A stretch of DNA of 64,000 nt from Psychrobacter immobilis (lineage in GTDB: Bacteria; Pseudomonadota; Gammaproteobacteria; Pseudomonadales; Moraxellaceae). The position numbers and the translations under genes are program-made. The notes under the pieces are model-generated. The model was not told where the DNA came from. It ran no database searches and worked only from the letters and a program-made list of their open reading frames with translations. The stretch spans positions 372,001-436,000 of the forward strand of contig NZ_CAJGZM010000001.1 of assembly GCF_904846175.1 (NCBI RefSeq). Reading direction: 5' to 3'. Of the stretch, positions 27,981-36,958 are shown piece after piece. Position 1 is the first letter of the stretch; each line of letters opens with the position of its first letter.

Positions 27981-29270
27981 ATGTCAACGATTGACACAAA
28001 TCTCACTTCATTTATCGATATCGCCGCTGATTCTGACTTCTCAATTCATAACCTGCCTTACGGTATCTTTAGTGATACTGTTGACGGTAAGCGTCGCGCT
28101 GGCGTCGCTATCGGTGAGCAAGTGCTGGATTTGTCGGTACTTGAAGCAGAAGGTTTATTGAGTTTAGATGGCGGCTCTTACTTTGATCAGCCAACGCTTA
28201 ATGCCTTTATTGATTCTGGTCGCGATAATTGGACCAAGGCTCGTACAACCATTCAAATGCTCTTGTCTAATGATAATGATACCTTGCGCGACAATACTGA
28301 TTTACAGAAAAAAGCCCTGTTTAAGCAAGCAGACGTCACCATGTATCTGCCCGTTCAAGTGCCAGGCTTTACCGATTTCTATTCTTCAAAAGAACACGCA
28401 ACCAACGTTGGCACCATGTTCCGTGACCCAAATAACGCCTTACTCCCTAACTGGACTGAAATGCCAGTCGGCTATAACGGACGCGCCAGCACCGTTATCG
28501 TTAGTGGCACTGATGTGATACGCCCATCTGGTCAGCTGAAACCCAATGCTGATGAACGCCCTATTTTCTCCCCTTGTAAGCGTTTGGATTTTGAGCTTGA
28601 AACCGCATTTGTCGTTGGTAAAGGCAATAATATTGGTCAACCGATTGCAGTCGATGAAGCCGCGTATCATATTTTTGGCATGGTATTACTCAACGATTGG
28701 TCAGCCCGCGATATTCAAAAATGGGAGTATGTGCCTTTAGGTCCATTTAATGCCAAAACGTTTGCTTCTGAAGTATCGCCTTGGATTGTGACCATGGATG
28801 CCTTAGCACCCTTTAAAACCTCATGCCCAACGCAAGAGCCAGAACCACTGGCTTATCTAAACGAAAAAGATTCTGATAATAGCTTTGATATCACTCTATC
28901 GGTCGAGCTATTACCTGAAAATGCTGACGAAGCCACTGTGGTTTGTGAGACCAACTTTAAATATATGTATTGGTCAATGGCGCAGCAGCTAACCCACCAT
29001 ACCATCACGGGTTGTAAAGTAGAAGTCGGCGATATGATGGGCTCAGGTACGATTTCAGGACCGACGCCGGACTCTTATGGCTCAATGCTAGAGATTGCGT
29101 GGAATGCGACCAAGCCCGTCAGCCTTAAAGGCGGTGAGACACGCAGCTTTATCGAAGATGGCGATACCGTGATTATGAAAGGCTACAGTGAAAAAGACGG
29201 AATTCGTGTCGGCTTTGGTGAAGTGCGTGGCAAAGTACTGCCTGCTCTGACATTTGATTTTGACAAATAG
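27981..29270 (+). CDS. fahA: Fumarylacetoacetase
   Basis: The last enzyme of homogentisate breakdown, cleaving fumarylacetoacetate into fumarate and acetoacetate. The 429-residue protein has the N-terminal SH3-like domain and the catalytic domain with the metal and active-site residues in TDFYSSKEHATNVG, LDFELETAFVVG and LLNDWSARDIQKWEYVPLGPF. The ATG follows AAGGAG. The gene heads a plus-strand arm with the VOC gene; a 9-bp inverted repeat lies between them. Confidence 0.96.
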   Translation: MSTIDTNLTSFIDIAADSDFSIHNLPYGIFSDTVDGKRRAGVAIGEQVLDLSVLEAEGLLSLDGGSYFDQPTLNAFIDSGRDNWTKARTTIQMLLSNDNDTLRDNTDLQKKALFKQADVTMYLPVQVPGFTDFYSSKEHATNVGTMFRDPNNALLPNWTEMPVGYNGRASTVIVSGTDVIRPSGQLKPNADERPIFSPCKRLDFELETAFVVGKGNNIGQPIAVDEAAYHIFGMVLLNDWSARDIQKWEYVPLGPFNAKTFASEVSPWIVTMDALAPFKTSCPTQEPEPLAYLNEKDSDNSFDITLSVELLPENADEATVVCETNFKYMYWSMAQQLTHHTITGCKVEVGDMMGSGTISGPTPDSYGSMLEIAWNATKPVSLKGGETRSFIEDGDTVIMKGYSEKDGIRVGFGEVRGKVLPALTFDFDK

Positions 29271-29309
29271 CAGTCGAATATAAAATAGGCGTACAAATAA
29301 ACGGAACAC

Positions 29310-29350
29310 ACTGTCAGATAATTATTACCTGTTAATGATGCTCTGACAGT
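29310..29350. repeat. Inverted repeat between fahA and the VOC gene
   Basis: ACTGTCAGA (29310-29318) and TCTGACAGT (29342-29350) are perfect inverted 9-mers 23 bases apart, with no T run. They could form an intercistronic RNA hairpin or be two half-sites of an operator. Confidence 0.6.
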
Positions 29351-29386
29351 CTATTAAATCGCATGCTTTATCAAAAGGACATTGAT

Positions 29387-29962
29387 ATGAGTTTTAAAAT
29401 AGAAAAAATCCATCATGTGGCCTATCGCTGCAAGGATGCTAAAGAAACCGTCGAATGGTATAAAAAATACCTAAATATGGATTTTATCTTAGCATTTGCT
29501 GAAGATCATGTGCCTTCAACCAAAGCCTTTGACCCTTATATGCATGTTTTTTTAGATGCTGGTAATGGTAATGTCTTAGCGTTTTTTGAAGTGCCCAATC
29601 AGCCTGAAATGGGCTTTGACCCCAATACGCCAAACTGGGTGCAACACTTAGCCATGAAGGTAAAAGACCGTGATGCCTTAATGGCTGCTAAAAAACATTT
29701 AGAAGAAAATGGTATTGATGTGGTTGGCGTGACCAATCACGGTATCTTCCATTCTATCTATTTCTTTGATCCTAATGGCCATCGTATGGAGCTCACCTAC
29801 GATGATATTACCGCAGAAGAAAAAGTCTCGATGATTACTGAAGAGATGAAGTATGAGATGTTAGAAGAGTGGTCACGTACTAAAAGGGCACCCGCTCACA
29901 CTCAGTTTTTACATGCAGAGGAACTGGCGCAAGCACGAGAAGTCGCGCCTGCTGGTGAGTAA
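29387..29962 (+). CDS. VOC-superfamily metalloprotein in the homogentisate cluster (candidate ring-cleaving dioxygenase)
   Basis: A 191-residue vicinal-oxygen-chelate protein with two beta-alpha-beta-beta-beta modules. Likely metal ligands are His9 or His10 (KIHHVAYRC), Glu68 (LAFFEVP), His87 (WVQHLAMKV) and Glu135 (HRMELTYDD); His118 and His122 may line the active site. The C-terminal 55 residues form a charged helical tail outside the fold. The ATG at 29387 has AGGA seven bases upstream. It lies downstream of fahA in a cluster that has every step of tyrosine breakdown except a canonical HmgA. It could be a glyoxalase-type enzyme, an isomerase, or a substitute homogentisate dioxygenase. The VOC assignment is secure; the reaction is inference. 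Confidence 0.8.
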   Translation: MSFKIEKIHHVAYRCKDAKETVEWYKKYLNMDFILAFAEDHVPSTKAFDPYMHVFLDAGNGNVLAFFEVPNQPEMGFDPNTPNWVQHLAMKVKDRDALMAAKKHLEENGIDVVGVTNHGIFHSIYFFDPNGHRMELTYDDITAEEKVSMITEEMKYEMLEEWSRTKRAPAHTQFLHAEELAQAREVAPAGE

Positions 29963-30053
29963 TAGCTCGAACGATATTATAAGGATTAAACCGCATCGGC
30001 GCACCACAAATTCATCAACAAATTGCTGAGATTGTCTTAGTTATGCGGCTTAA

Positions 30054-30947
30054 TTACACAATCTGATAACGCTGTGCGATGGCCAATATTTTCTCAACCA
30101 CATTCTGTTGCTCACTCATTGGTAACTGCTCTGTGGTGCCAATAATAGTGATGGCATATTCTAATGGCAAATTGTCAGCAGATGACTGGTCATTAGCTGA
30201 TAAATTATTATTAGAGGACTGAGTAACGGTGCTAAGCTGCGGTACGATAATAGGAATGGTGATGGCATTGATGCCCATGAGCATATCACCAGTGACCGTT
30301 GCGTAGCCTTGGGTACGAATCTTAGCTTGTAATTGGCTGAAATTCCGCCATTTTTCTGCGATGGCAGCTTGATTGTCTGTCTGCCATTCAGCTATCACCA
30401 ATGGCTGAATAACGGCATCTGGCTGATAGCTAGCAAATAGCTGCCCTGTCGCCGACGTCGTCAACGGCATACGTGAGCCAATTCTAGTAATGATACTGAT
30501 TGGACTATCTGGCTCAACAGACTGAATGATAATCGGACCTTCACTAAACCATTTGGCAATCTGCACGCCGCAGTGTAGCGTGTCTTTAATTTCATTAGCG
30601 ATATGGGTTAGGCGCTCCAAGATATTGTTTTGATTAAACCCAGTATGCCCTAATGCTGCCAGTGCATTAACGCGCACGCCAAGCCCATAACGACCATCGC
30701 TGAGCTGGCGCGCATAATTTTTGCGAATAAGACTGACCAGATAGCGATGACATTTGGCTGGATGCATTTGTATCGCTTGAGCAATGTCTTTTAGCATCAT
30801 AGGCTCATTATGATCAATAAGGACGTCTAATACTGATAATCCAATTTCAAGTGACTGAACGCCACCTTGGTTTTTAGTGGTTGTCGTAGAATGGTCTGTC
30901 AGGTTTTCAGATACTGGCATGTTTTGCTCAATCAATGGTTTACTCAC
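30054..30947 (-). CDS. IclR-family regulator, possibly HmgR-like
   Basis: The N-terminal winged helix (LEIGLSVLDVLIDHNEPMMLKDIAQAI, blocks SLEIGLSVLDVL and LKDIAQAIQMHPAKCHRYL) and the effector domain (GPIIIQSVEPDSPI, RIGSRMPLTTSATGQLFASY) are typical of IclR proteins. In Pseudomonas putida the homogentisate pathway is repressed by an IclR-type protein, HmgR, so the same role here is a fair inference. The gene is divergent from maiA with 120 bases between. An Asn/Ser-rich insert (residues 243-260) interrupts the effector domain. The first codon is GTG with a weak ribosome site; an ATG nine codons on is an alternative. Confidence 0.87.
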   Translation of the reverse strand: MSKPLIEQNMPVSENLTDHSTTTTKNQGGVQSLEIGLSVLDVLIDHNEPMMLKDIAQAIQMHPAKCHRYLVSLIRKNYARQLSDGRYGLGVRVNALAALGHTGFNQNNILERLTHIANEIKDTLHCGVQIAKWFSEGPIIIQSVEPDSPISIITRIGSRMPLTTSATGQLFASYQPDAVIQPLVIAEWQTDNQAAIAEKWRNFSQLQAKIRTQGYATVTGDMLMGINAITIPIIVPQLSTVTQSSNNNLSANDQSSADNLPLEYAITIIGTTEQLPMSEQQNVVEKILAIAQRYQIV

Positions 30948-31067
30948 GGAAATTTCATAACAATACGACTTAACAATGCTTATCTTTGATTATATAACAT
31001 AAGCGTGCTATCAATAATTATAACCATTTATGGCATCAACAACCTACCATTATAAAGGGAATTCATA

Positions 31068-31709
31068 ATGATGAAGCTATATAGTTACTTTCGCAGCGGA
31101 ACATCACATCGCACTCGTATCGCGCTAAACCTTAAAGGTTTGGCGTATGAGTATATCGCTGTTAACTTGGCAGAAGACCAACAGCTTGAGTTAGCGTTCG
31201 AAGCTATTAATCCACAAGGATTGGTGCCCGTCTTACAGGTCGGCGATTTACTGTTATACCAAAGCCCTGCTATTTTAGAATGGTTAGAAGAGGTTTATCC
31301 TGAGACGCCGCTATTGCCTAAAGACGCCACTGGTCGTATGCAAGTACGTGCGCTAAGTGCCATGATTGGCTGTGATATTCATCCCATTAACAATCGCCGT
31401 ATTTTACAATATCTGCGTAATGAGCTGTCGTTACACGAAGATAAAGTTATAAAATGGTGTAATCGCTGGATAAATGAGGGTTTTTCGGCGTTAGAAAAAC
31501 ACTTGGCACAAGATAACAGCCGTGGAAAATTTTGCTACGGTGACAGCCCTACTTTTGCAGATTGCTATTTGATTCCGCAAGTCTCATCGGCAAGGCGCTT
31601 TAAAGTAGATTTAAGTATTTATCCTAATATCGCCCAGATTGACGCACACTGTCGCACACTTAAAGCCTTTGCAGATGCTGACCCTATGGCTCAACCCGAT
31701 GCAACCTAA
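31068..31709 (+). CDS. maiA: Maleylacetoacetate isomerase (zeta-class glutathione transferase)
   Basis: The protein (213 aa) isomerises maleylacetoacetate to fumarylacetoacetate with glutathione. It opens LYSYFRSGTSHRTRIALNLKG, the zeta-GST N-terminus. The usual SSxS/C motif is altered: RSGTSH replaces the common RSSASY or SSCSWR, but a Ser/Thr is kept at the catalytic position. NPQGLVPVL and QSPAILEWLEE form the glutathione site, and QVRALSAMIGCDIHPINNRRIL is a family-specific block. AAGGGA precedes two ATGs in a row at 31068. A terminator follows the stop. Confidence 0.94.
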   Translation: MMKLYSYFRSGTSHRTRIALNLKGLAYEYIAVNLAEDQQLELAFEAINPQGLVPVLQVGDLLLYQSPAILEWLEEVYPETPLLPKDATGRMQVRALSAMIGCDIHPINNRRILQYLRNELSLHEDKVIKWCNRWINEGFSALEKHLAQDNSRGKFCYGDSPTFADCYLIPQVSSARRFKVDLSIYPNIAQIDAHCRTLKAFADADPMAQPDAT

Positions 31710-31732
31710 TGCACTAAGCGCTTAATATTGAC

Positions 31733-31767
31733 AAAAAAATAGCCTCTATATTAGGAGGCCATTTTTT
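31733..31767 (+). terminator. Terminator of maiA
   Basis: AAAAAATAGCCTC and GAGGCCATTTTTT form a stem with one mismatch and an 8-base loop, 24 bases after the maiA stop, ending in T. Confidence 0.75.
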
Positions 31768-31795
31768 ATAAATGAGTGGTCGCGTAAGATGTTAC

Positions 31796-32041
31796 TCAAA
31801 TTTTCATCTCATGCTGCGTAACTACACTTATTTTAATCGGTACCGCAAATAGCCAAGGTGTGCCGCAACTACAATAAAAGCAGCCGTTTTTAAAGGATAC
31901 GATATAAGCGGTAAAATCGTTACCACAATGATCCATCATTGCTTGCTCATCACTTTCATCATCTACCGCACACCAGACTTGTTTATCACCACGCTCAAGT
32001 AGCGCACGCGTCAGATCGCTTCCTGTTATCTCACCATTCAT
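31796..32041 (-). CDS. Small hypothetical protein with a cysteine cluster (81 aa)
   Basis: I do not recognise this family. An AAGGAG six bases before the ATG strongly supports translation. The product has Cys at WCAV and DHCGND and a tighter cluster NGCFYCSCG (CxxCxC) near the middle, which could bind a metal or be redox-active, and there is no signal peptide. The C-terminal PIKISVVTQHEMKI looks like a beta strand and tail. It is convergent with maiA and alone on its strand. Confidence 0.7.
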   Translation of the reverse strand: MNGEITGSDLTRALLERGDKQVWCAVDDESDEQAMMDHCGNDFTAYIVSFKNGCFYCSCGTPWLFAVPIKISVVTQHEMKI

Positions 32042-32475
32042 GCCGAGCTCCTTAACTATACTGCACCATCGCTAAACCAACTGGCTTTTTGATAGTGGCT
32101 TTTATCCCTGCTCGCTCCCTGAGCATGATATGAGCTATAAGAATCTTTTTTCTGCCGATAAATAAAGGCAAAAAAAATGCTATCCATTTATTTGACCGAT
32201 ATTGCCTTTGCTAGATACTGTATTGTAAAACAATAGCAGCAAAACTGTAACATATAATAGCCTTATTCCTGATAAATGGTATTGACATGCCGATAAATGG
32301 TAATAAAACCTTTATTCAAACTACAAATAAAATATTGATAATACTGAATTCATTAGTTGCCAAGGTTTACCTTATTTTTAAAGATATTTTCATAAACCAT
32401 TTTAAACATACTGAAAGACGCTAAAACGACAGATGATAAAATTAAAGGATTGAAATCAAAGCATTAAAAAAAGAT
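32042..32475 (+). other. Gene-free region upstream of dinB
   Basis: 434 AT-rich bases between the small cysteine protein and dinB. A short direct repeat (GATAAATGGTA, about 32271 and 32291) is the only structure I notice. No convincing coding frame, RNA gene or LexA-type operator is visible. Confidence 0.4.
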
Positions 32476-33585
32476 ATGAAATCAGGTAAAATAGTGGCTA
32501 TGACTGCTCCTACTCAACCTAGCCTTCGTAAAATTATTCATATAGACATGGACGCGTTTTATGCCAGCGTAGAACAGCGCGACTTTCCTGAGCTGAGCGG
32601 TAAGCCCTTAGTCGTCGGTGGCGACCCAAATGGTCGCGGGGTGGTTGCGGCGGCCAGTTATGAAGTGCGTAAGTTTGGTGTACGCTCCGCCATGTCGTGT
32701 TATGAAGCACGTAAACGTTGCCCCGACGTCATATTTGTCAGACCACGCTTTGATATTTACCGCGCGGTCAGTCAAGATATACGCCGCATTATGCACAGTT
32801 TAACGCCACTCGTTGAGCCCTTATCGTTAGATGAGGCCTATCTTGATGTGACGGGACTCAGTGTGCATCAAGGCTCAGCCACGCTAATGGCAAATTGGCT
32901 ACGAGCGCAAATTCTAGAGCAGACAGGACTCAATGCCTCTGCAGGAGTGTCCTTTAATAAAATGCTCGCCAAGATTGCTTCTGATATCAATAAACCCAAT
33001 GGCACGGCAGTGATCACGCCAGCAGATGCCGATGCTTTTATTAGCTCATTACCTATTGAGCGTTTTCATGGGATTGGCAAGGCAACTGCTAGGCGCTTGC
33101 ATGTAATGGGTATCAGTAACGGTGCTGACCTTCGTCGCACGCCTGCTACAGTATTGGTCAATGAATTTGGTAAGCGTGGACAGTTTTATCATGACATTGC
33201 TCATGGCCGTGACGAACGCCCCGTTAAATCGCAGCGTATCCATAAGTCGGTTGGTTCCGAGACCACTTTTAGAGAGAATTTAAGCCGCGATGATGAGCTA
33301 CGCCTACAAATCTATGAACAAAACGCCGATGCTTTTAACCAGTTGCATAAAAAACAGCTCATCGCCTATACCATTATTCTTAAAATCAAATACGCCGATT
33401 TTACCCAAATCACCCGCTCACATACCTTATCTACCGCTTTTGATAGTGCCGAATCTGCCCACTACTGGCTTGATAAGCTGTTTTTAGATATTCCGCGCTT
33501 GTTGCCTATCAGGCTAGTCGGTGTGACTTTCTCTTCGTTAACGCTTGCTACTCAAATATTGCCACAATTAAATTTATTTGAATAA
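32476..33585 (+). CDS. dinB: DNA polymerase IV (Y-family, translesion)
   Basis: DinB motifs are clear: IIHIDMDAFYASVEQRD with the metal-binding Asp, VAAASYEVRKFGVRSAM, PLSLDEAYLDVTG with the second catalytic acidic pair, and SFNKMLAKIASDINKPNG. The helix-hairpin-helix region IPRFHGIGKATA-like (IERFHGIGKATARRL) follows. The product is up to 369 aa. The start is uncertain among ATG 32476, GTG 32494 (AGG seven bases before) and ATG 32500. The C-terminus lacks the QxxLPL-type clamp motif in its standard form, but ends QILPQLNLFE, whose QLNLF is a good beta-clamp-binding peptide. Confidence 0.94.
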   Translation: MKSGKIVAMTAPTQPSLRKIIHIDMDAFYASVEQRDFPELSGKPLVVGGDPNGRGVVAAASYEVRKFGVRSAMSCYEARKRCPDVIFVRPRFDIYRAVSQDIRRIMHSLTPLVEPLSLDEAYLDVTGLSVHQGSATLMANWLRAQILEQTGLNASAGVSFNKMLAKIASDINKPNGTAVITPADADAFISSLPIERFHGIGKATARRLHVMGISNGADLRRTPATVLVNEFGKRGQFYHDIAHGRDERPVKSQRIHKSVGSETTFRENLSRDDELRLQIYEQNADAFNQLHKKQLIAYTIILKIKYADFTQITRSHTLSTAFDSAESAHYWLDKLFLDIPRLLPIRLVGVTFSSLTLATQILPQLNLFE

Positions 33586-33760
33586 AGTCGTTCAACCTTT
33601 CTAAGCAAAGCCACGACTTTTCTAGATTCCAAATATTATACTTAGGCTATTTTGATTATTTGTCTTTATTTATGAATGGTAAGCGCTTAGGAAACCGTTC
33701 TTTCATATCCGCATTTCTGCTACAATTACCTCAAAATTCCTATCTATTGAAAGACCGACT

Positions 33761-35011
33761 ATGACTGACTCTCAACCTATAAGCTTAGATGTTAATCTTG
33801 ATAATACGGTTAATAACAGCAGTGATAAAAGCCTAAATAACGATATTAATAAGAACGATGACGTTTTAGACTACCTTAGCGTTGATGATTACGATTATGA
33901 GCTACCAGACAGCTTAATTGCTCGTTATCCACTGGCGCAGCGTTCAGCATCAAGATTGCTATATTTAGCCAAGAATACGCAAGCAAATACTAACAGTCAG
34001 ATTTTAGACAAACACTTTTCTCAGCTGCCTGACTTACTAAATGCAGGCGATTTAATCGTCTTTAATGATACTAAAGTTATGAAAGCGCGCTTGTTTGGGC
34101 AAAAAGATACCGGCGGTAAAATTGAAGTACTTATTGAGCGTTTGGTTGATTTCTCAAACTTAGATAGGGCGGCTCTGCATTTACAAACGACAAATGGCCA
34201 AATCGTCAAACAAGAGCATATCGCCTTTTGTCATGTTAAAGCCAGTAAAGCACCCAAACTTGGGCAACAGTTGCAGATTGCTGATGGTCATATGCACGCT
34301 GTGATGATTGGTCGCCAAGATAACTTATTTATCTTAGCTTTTGAGGCGCCTATCCTGCCTGACTTAGAACGTTATGGTGAGCTGCCTATTCCGCCCTACT
34401 TTGAGCGCCACGCCGATGCGACTGACAATACCCGTTATCAGACGGTTTTTCATGATCCAGCCAAACTTGCCAGCGTCGCAGCGCCGACAGCCAGCTTACA
34501 TTTTGATGAGCTCGTATTAGATAAGCTTGCCGCAAAAGGTATTAACACTGCTTTTGTTACCTTGCATGTTGGTGCTGGTACCTTTGCCCCTGTAAAAACA
34601 GACAACTTGCTCAATCATACCATGCATAGCGAATATGCTCACCTGCCCCAAGCCACCGCTGATCTCATTAACCAAACGCACGCTAATGGTAAGCAAGTGA
34701 TTGCGATTGGAACGACGGTCACTCGAGTACTTGAGACTGCGTATCAAAAAACGGTGGTCAATGGAAAAGCACTTTCTAGTTGGGCGGGTGACACCGATAT
34801 TTTTATTTACCCTGGGTTTAAGTTTGGCGTGATAGATAAATTGCTCACTAATTTTCATCTACCAAAGTCTACGTTGCTAATGTTAGTCTCAGCCTTTGCA
34901 GGTAAAGCAGCCATCGAACAAGCATATCAACATGCTATTAATACGCAATATCGCTTTTTTAGTTATGGTGATGCGATGCTGCTTGATAAAAAATTAAATT
35001 TGCCAGCGTAA
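33761..35011 (+). CDS. queA: S-adenosylmethionine:tRNA ribosyltransferase-isomerase
   Basis: QueA makes epoxyqueuosine in tRNA by transferring the ribosyl part of SAM. The core begins DYDYELPDSLIARYPLAQR and contains LIVFNDTKVMKARLFGQK, TGGKIEVLIERL, YGELPIPPYF, VAAPTASLHFD and THLHVGAGTF-like VTLHVGAGTFAPV. Length 416 aa exceeds the usual 340-360: about 38 extra residues at the N-terminus form an Asn/Asp/Ser-rich low-complexity leader before the conserved start, and a few lie in the middle. The ATG at 33761 has only a weak ribosome site, so a shorter form may also exist. Confidence 0.95.
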   Translation: MTDSQPISLDVNLDNTVNNSSDKSLNNDINKNDDVLDYLSVDDYDYELPDSLIARYPLAQRSASRLLYLAKNTQANTNSQILDKHFSQLPDLLNAGDLIVFNDTKVMKARLFGQKDTGGKIEVLIERLVDFSNLDRAALHLQTTNGQIVKQEHIAFCHVKASKAPKLGQQLQIADGHMHAVMIGRQDNLFILAFEAPILPDLERYGELPIPPYFERHADATDNTRYQTVFHDPAKLASVAAPTASLHFDELVLDKLAAKGINTAFVTLHVGAGTFAPVKTDNLLNHTMHSEYAHLPQATADLINQTHANGKQVIAIGTTVTRVLETAYQKTVVNGKALSSWAGDTDIFIYPGFKFGVIDKLLTNFHLPKSTLLMLVSAFAGKAAIEQAYQHAINTQYRFFSYGDAMLLDKKLNLPA

Positions 35012-35122
35012 ACATTAAGCAAACAATTCATGTATTGTTGACAACAGCAGTGAAATAAACTGGTAAACTAAACGCTATTTTGTTATAACACCACAGATAA
35101 CTCTCATTTTAAAGGGCTGCAC

Positions 35123-36901
35123 ATGTCTTGTCACTTATCTCATCGCCTGACTACGGTACATCGCTCAGTATCAATGGCGCTGCTTTATTCAGTCGGCTAT
35201 GCAGCTCTTATGTCTAATGCCCAAGCAGCCACCATTGGCAAGACGGTTATTACTTCGGCTCAGCACGAACCTCTAGCCGCCAGTATTATGGTTACTGATA
35301 TTAAGACCGCTGATTTTTCAGCAAGTTTGGCGAACTCTAGCATTTATCAGCAAATGGGCTTGACACCAACTGACTCAATGACAGTTCGTTTCCAACCGAC
35401 TTCAGCCACTAGCGGACAAGTTTTTATCACGACCACCAAACCTATTTCTCAGCCTTTTGCAGATGTCGTTTTAGCGATTAATGATGGTACTCAGCGTAAT
35501 GTTATTCCTAAGACGTTATTGATGCCTCTGAAAGACAGCTTACCAATTACTCCTACTAGCAGTAACGTTAGAGCAGCAAATAAACCCAACTTACCCATTG
35601 TTTCTACCACCAATGCTCAGCCATTAACGGTAAGAAAGGGCGCGCCGCCGCCATTACTATTAGCATCTAAGGCTTCATCTGTTGATTTGTCTGCTTCAAA
35701 AGCAACGGCTACAAGATTGCCAGCTTCTAGTATTCAATTACCGAGCAGCCAAACACTGAACCTTCAAACCGCCAATATTCAAGTACCTAAGACATTATCA
35801 AGTTTGTCAACAGCATCCACGATGACACTAATTAATACAACGCCCTCTACTGCTAATCGTTTGAATAATACTGCCGATATAAATAAAAATGTGGCTATTC
35901 AGGCAAATACGACTAATGCCAGCACCACCAGCGCTTTAGATAATACTAAAACTGCGCCAATTAATGAGCATGCGTTCGATATACTAAATATAAAAATTAC
36001 TCGTCAGATACAGCTTAAAAATAATGATATTAGTAACAATACCATCATGGTGAATAAACCTATGGCACCAATGCTATATAAAGACGCCTCAACAGCTAAA
36101 ATAAGCTCTGACAGTACGACGGTTGATAGTAACCCTTTAGGCAAAACATCCTCTAGTGAAGCTCCATATAGCAATAGCTCCTCTAATCAAGCTGCCTCGT
36201 CACAGAGCATAGCGTCGAACACATTTTCTATAAGTGCCAATGCTTCAATTGTAGAAAATACCACAGCTAACACTAGCGATAATAGTAGTGATATAAACTA
36301 TACCGTACAGCGCAACGATAATTTATGGCTCATTGCTCAGCAAATCGCAGATAAAAATAACCTTGATGTACAAATCGTGATGAAAGAGATTCAAACACAA
36401 AACCCCAATGCGTTTATCAATAAAAATGCGGACCAGCTCAAAGCCGATGCTCAGTTAAGATTACCCAGATACGATGTCGTACCGTCACAAAAAAAGCTAA
36501 AGGCAGCTATCAATGAGCAAAGAAAGTATCATGCTAAGGCAAATACACCCCTTGTCAAGAAAACCACAATAGCAAAAACTGAAAGCGTGCAAGCGAAAGG
36601 AACTGAGAAACCAGCTATAAAGAAAACGCAGACACTACCAACTGCCCAGTTTTCTGTTCTCGCTCCTGGTCATGACGGTAGCGCAGATGGCACTAAAACT
36701 AAAGCAGGTATGGAAACGGGCAATGGGCTTAGCACAGATGTGTTAGATATTCTTAAGTCATCTCGAAAAAGTACCGCCGACCAAGCACAGCGTTTATCAA
36801 AGACCAACAGTACACTTGGCAGTTATACTAAAAAGCTGCAATTACAAAACCAAAAACTGGCGGAGCTACAAGCTCGTCTCGAAAAACTACGCAATCAATA
36901 A
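35123..36901 (+). CDS. fimV: FimV N-terminal half: periplasmic LysM protein
   Basis: A signal peptide (cleavage after NAQA) leads to the FimV N-terminal domain: TIGKTVITSAQHEPLAASI, MTVRFQPTS and PFADVVLAINDG. After a long Ser/Thr/Asn-rich linker comes a LysM peptidoglycan-binding domain at about residues 392-447, beginning YTVQRNDNLWLIAQQIADKN. The end is a coiled coil (KLQLQNQKLAELQARLEKLR) that stops at TAA. In Pseudomonas FimV the same layout continues through a membrane helix into a cytoplasmic TPR region. Here that part is a separate gene 57 bases on, in the same reading frame. FimV organises polar type IV pilus and type II secretion machinery. AAAGGG precedes the ATG. Confidence 0.82.
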   Translation: MSCHLSHRLTTVHRSVSMALLYSVGYAALMSNAQAATIGKTVITSAQHEPLAASIMVTDIKTADFSASLANSSIYQQMGLTPTDSMTVRFQPTSATSGQVFITTTKPISQPFADVVLAINDGTQRNVIPKTLLMPLKDSLPITPTSSNVRAANKPNLPIVSTTNAQPLTVRKGAPPPLLLASKASSVDLSASKATATRLPASSIQLPSSQTLNLQTANIQVPKTLSSLSTASTMTLINTTPSTANRLNNTADINKNVAIQANTTNASTTSALDNTKTAPINEHAFDILNIKITRQIQLKNNDISNNTIMVNKPMAPMLYKDASTAKISSDSTTVDSNPLGKTSSSEAPYSNSSSNQAASSQSIASNTFSISANASIVENTTANTSDNSSDINYTVQRNDNLWLIAQQIADKNNLDVQIVMKEIQTQNPNAFINKNADQLKADAQLRLPRYDVVPSQKKLKAAINEQRKYHAKANTPLVKKTTIAKTESVQAKGTEKPAIKKTQTLPTAQFSVLAPGHDGSADGTKTKAGMETGNGLSTDVLDILKSSRKSTADQAQRLSKTNSTLGSYTKKLQLQNQKLAELQARLEKLRNQ

Positions 36902-36958
36902 TTGCCTGATCGATCAATGCCTTATGTTGCACTATTGATCTTAGGCGTGGGAGTAACT

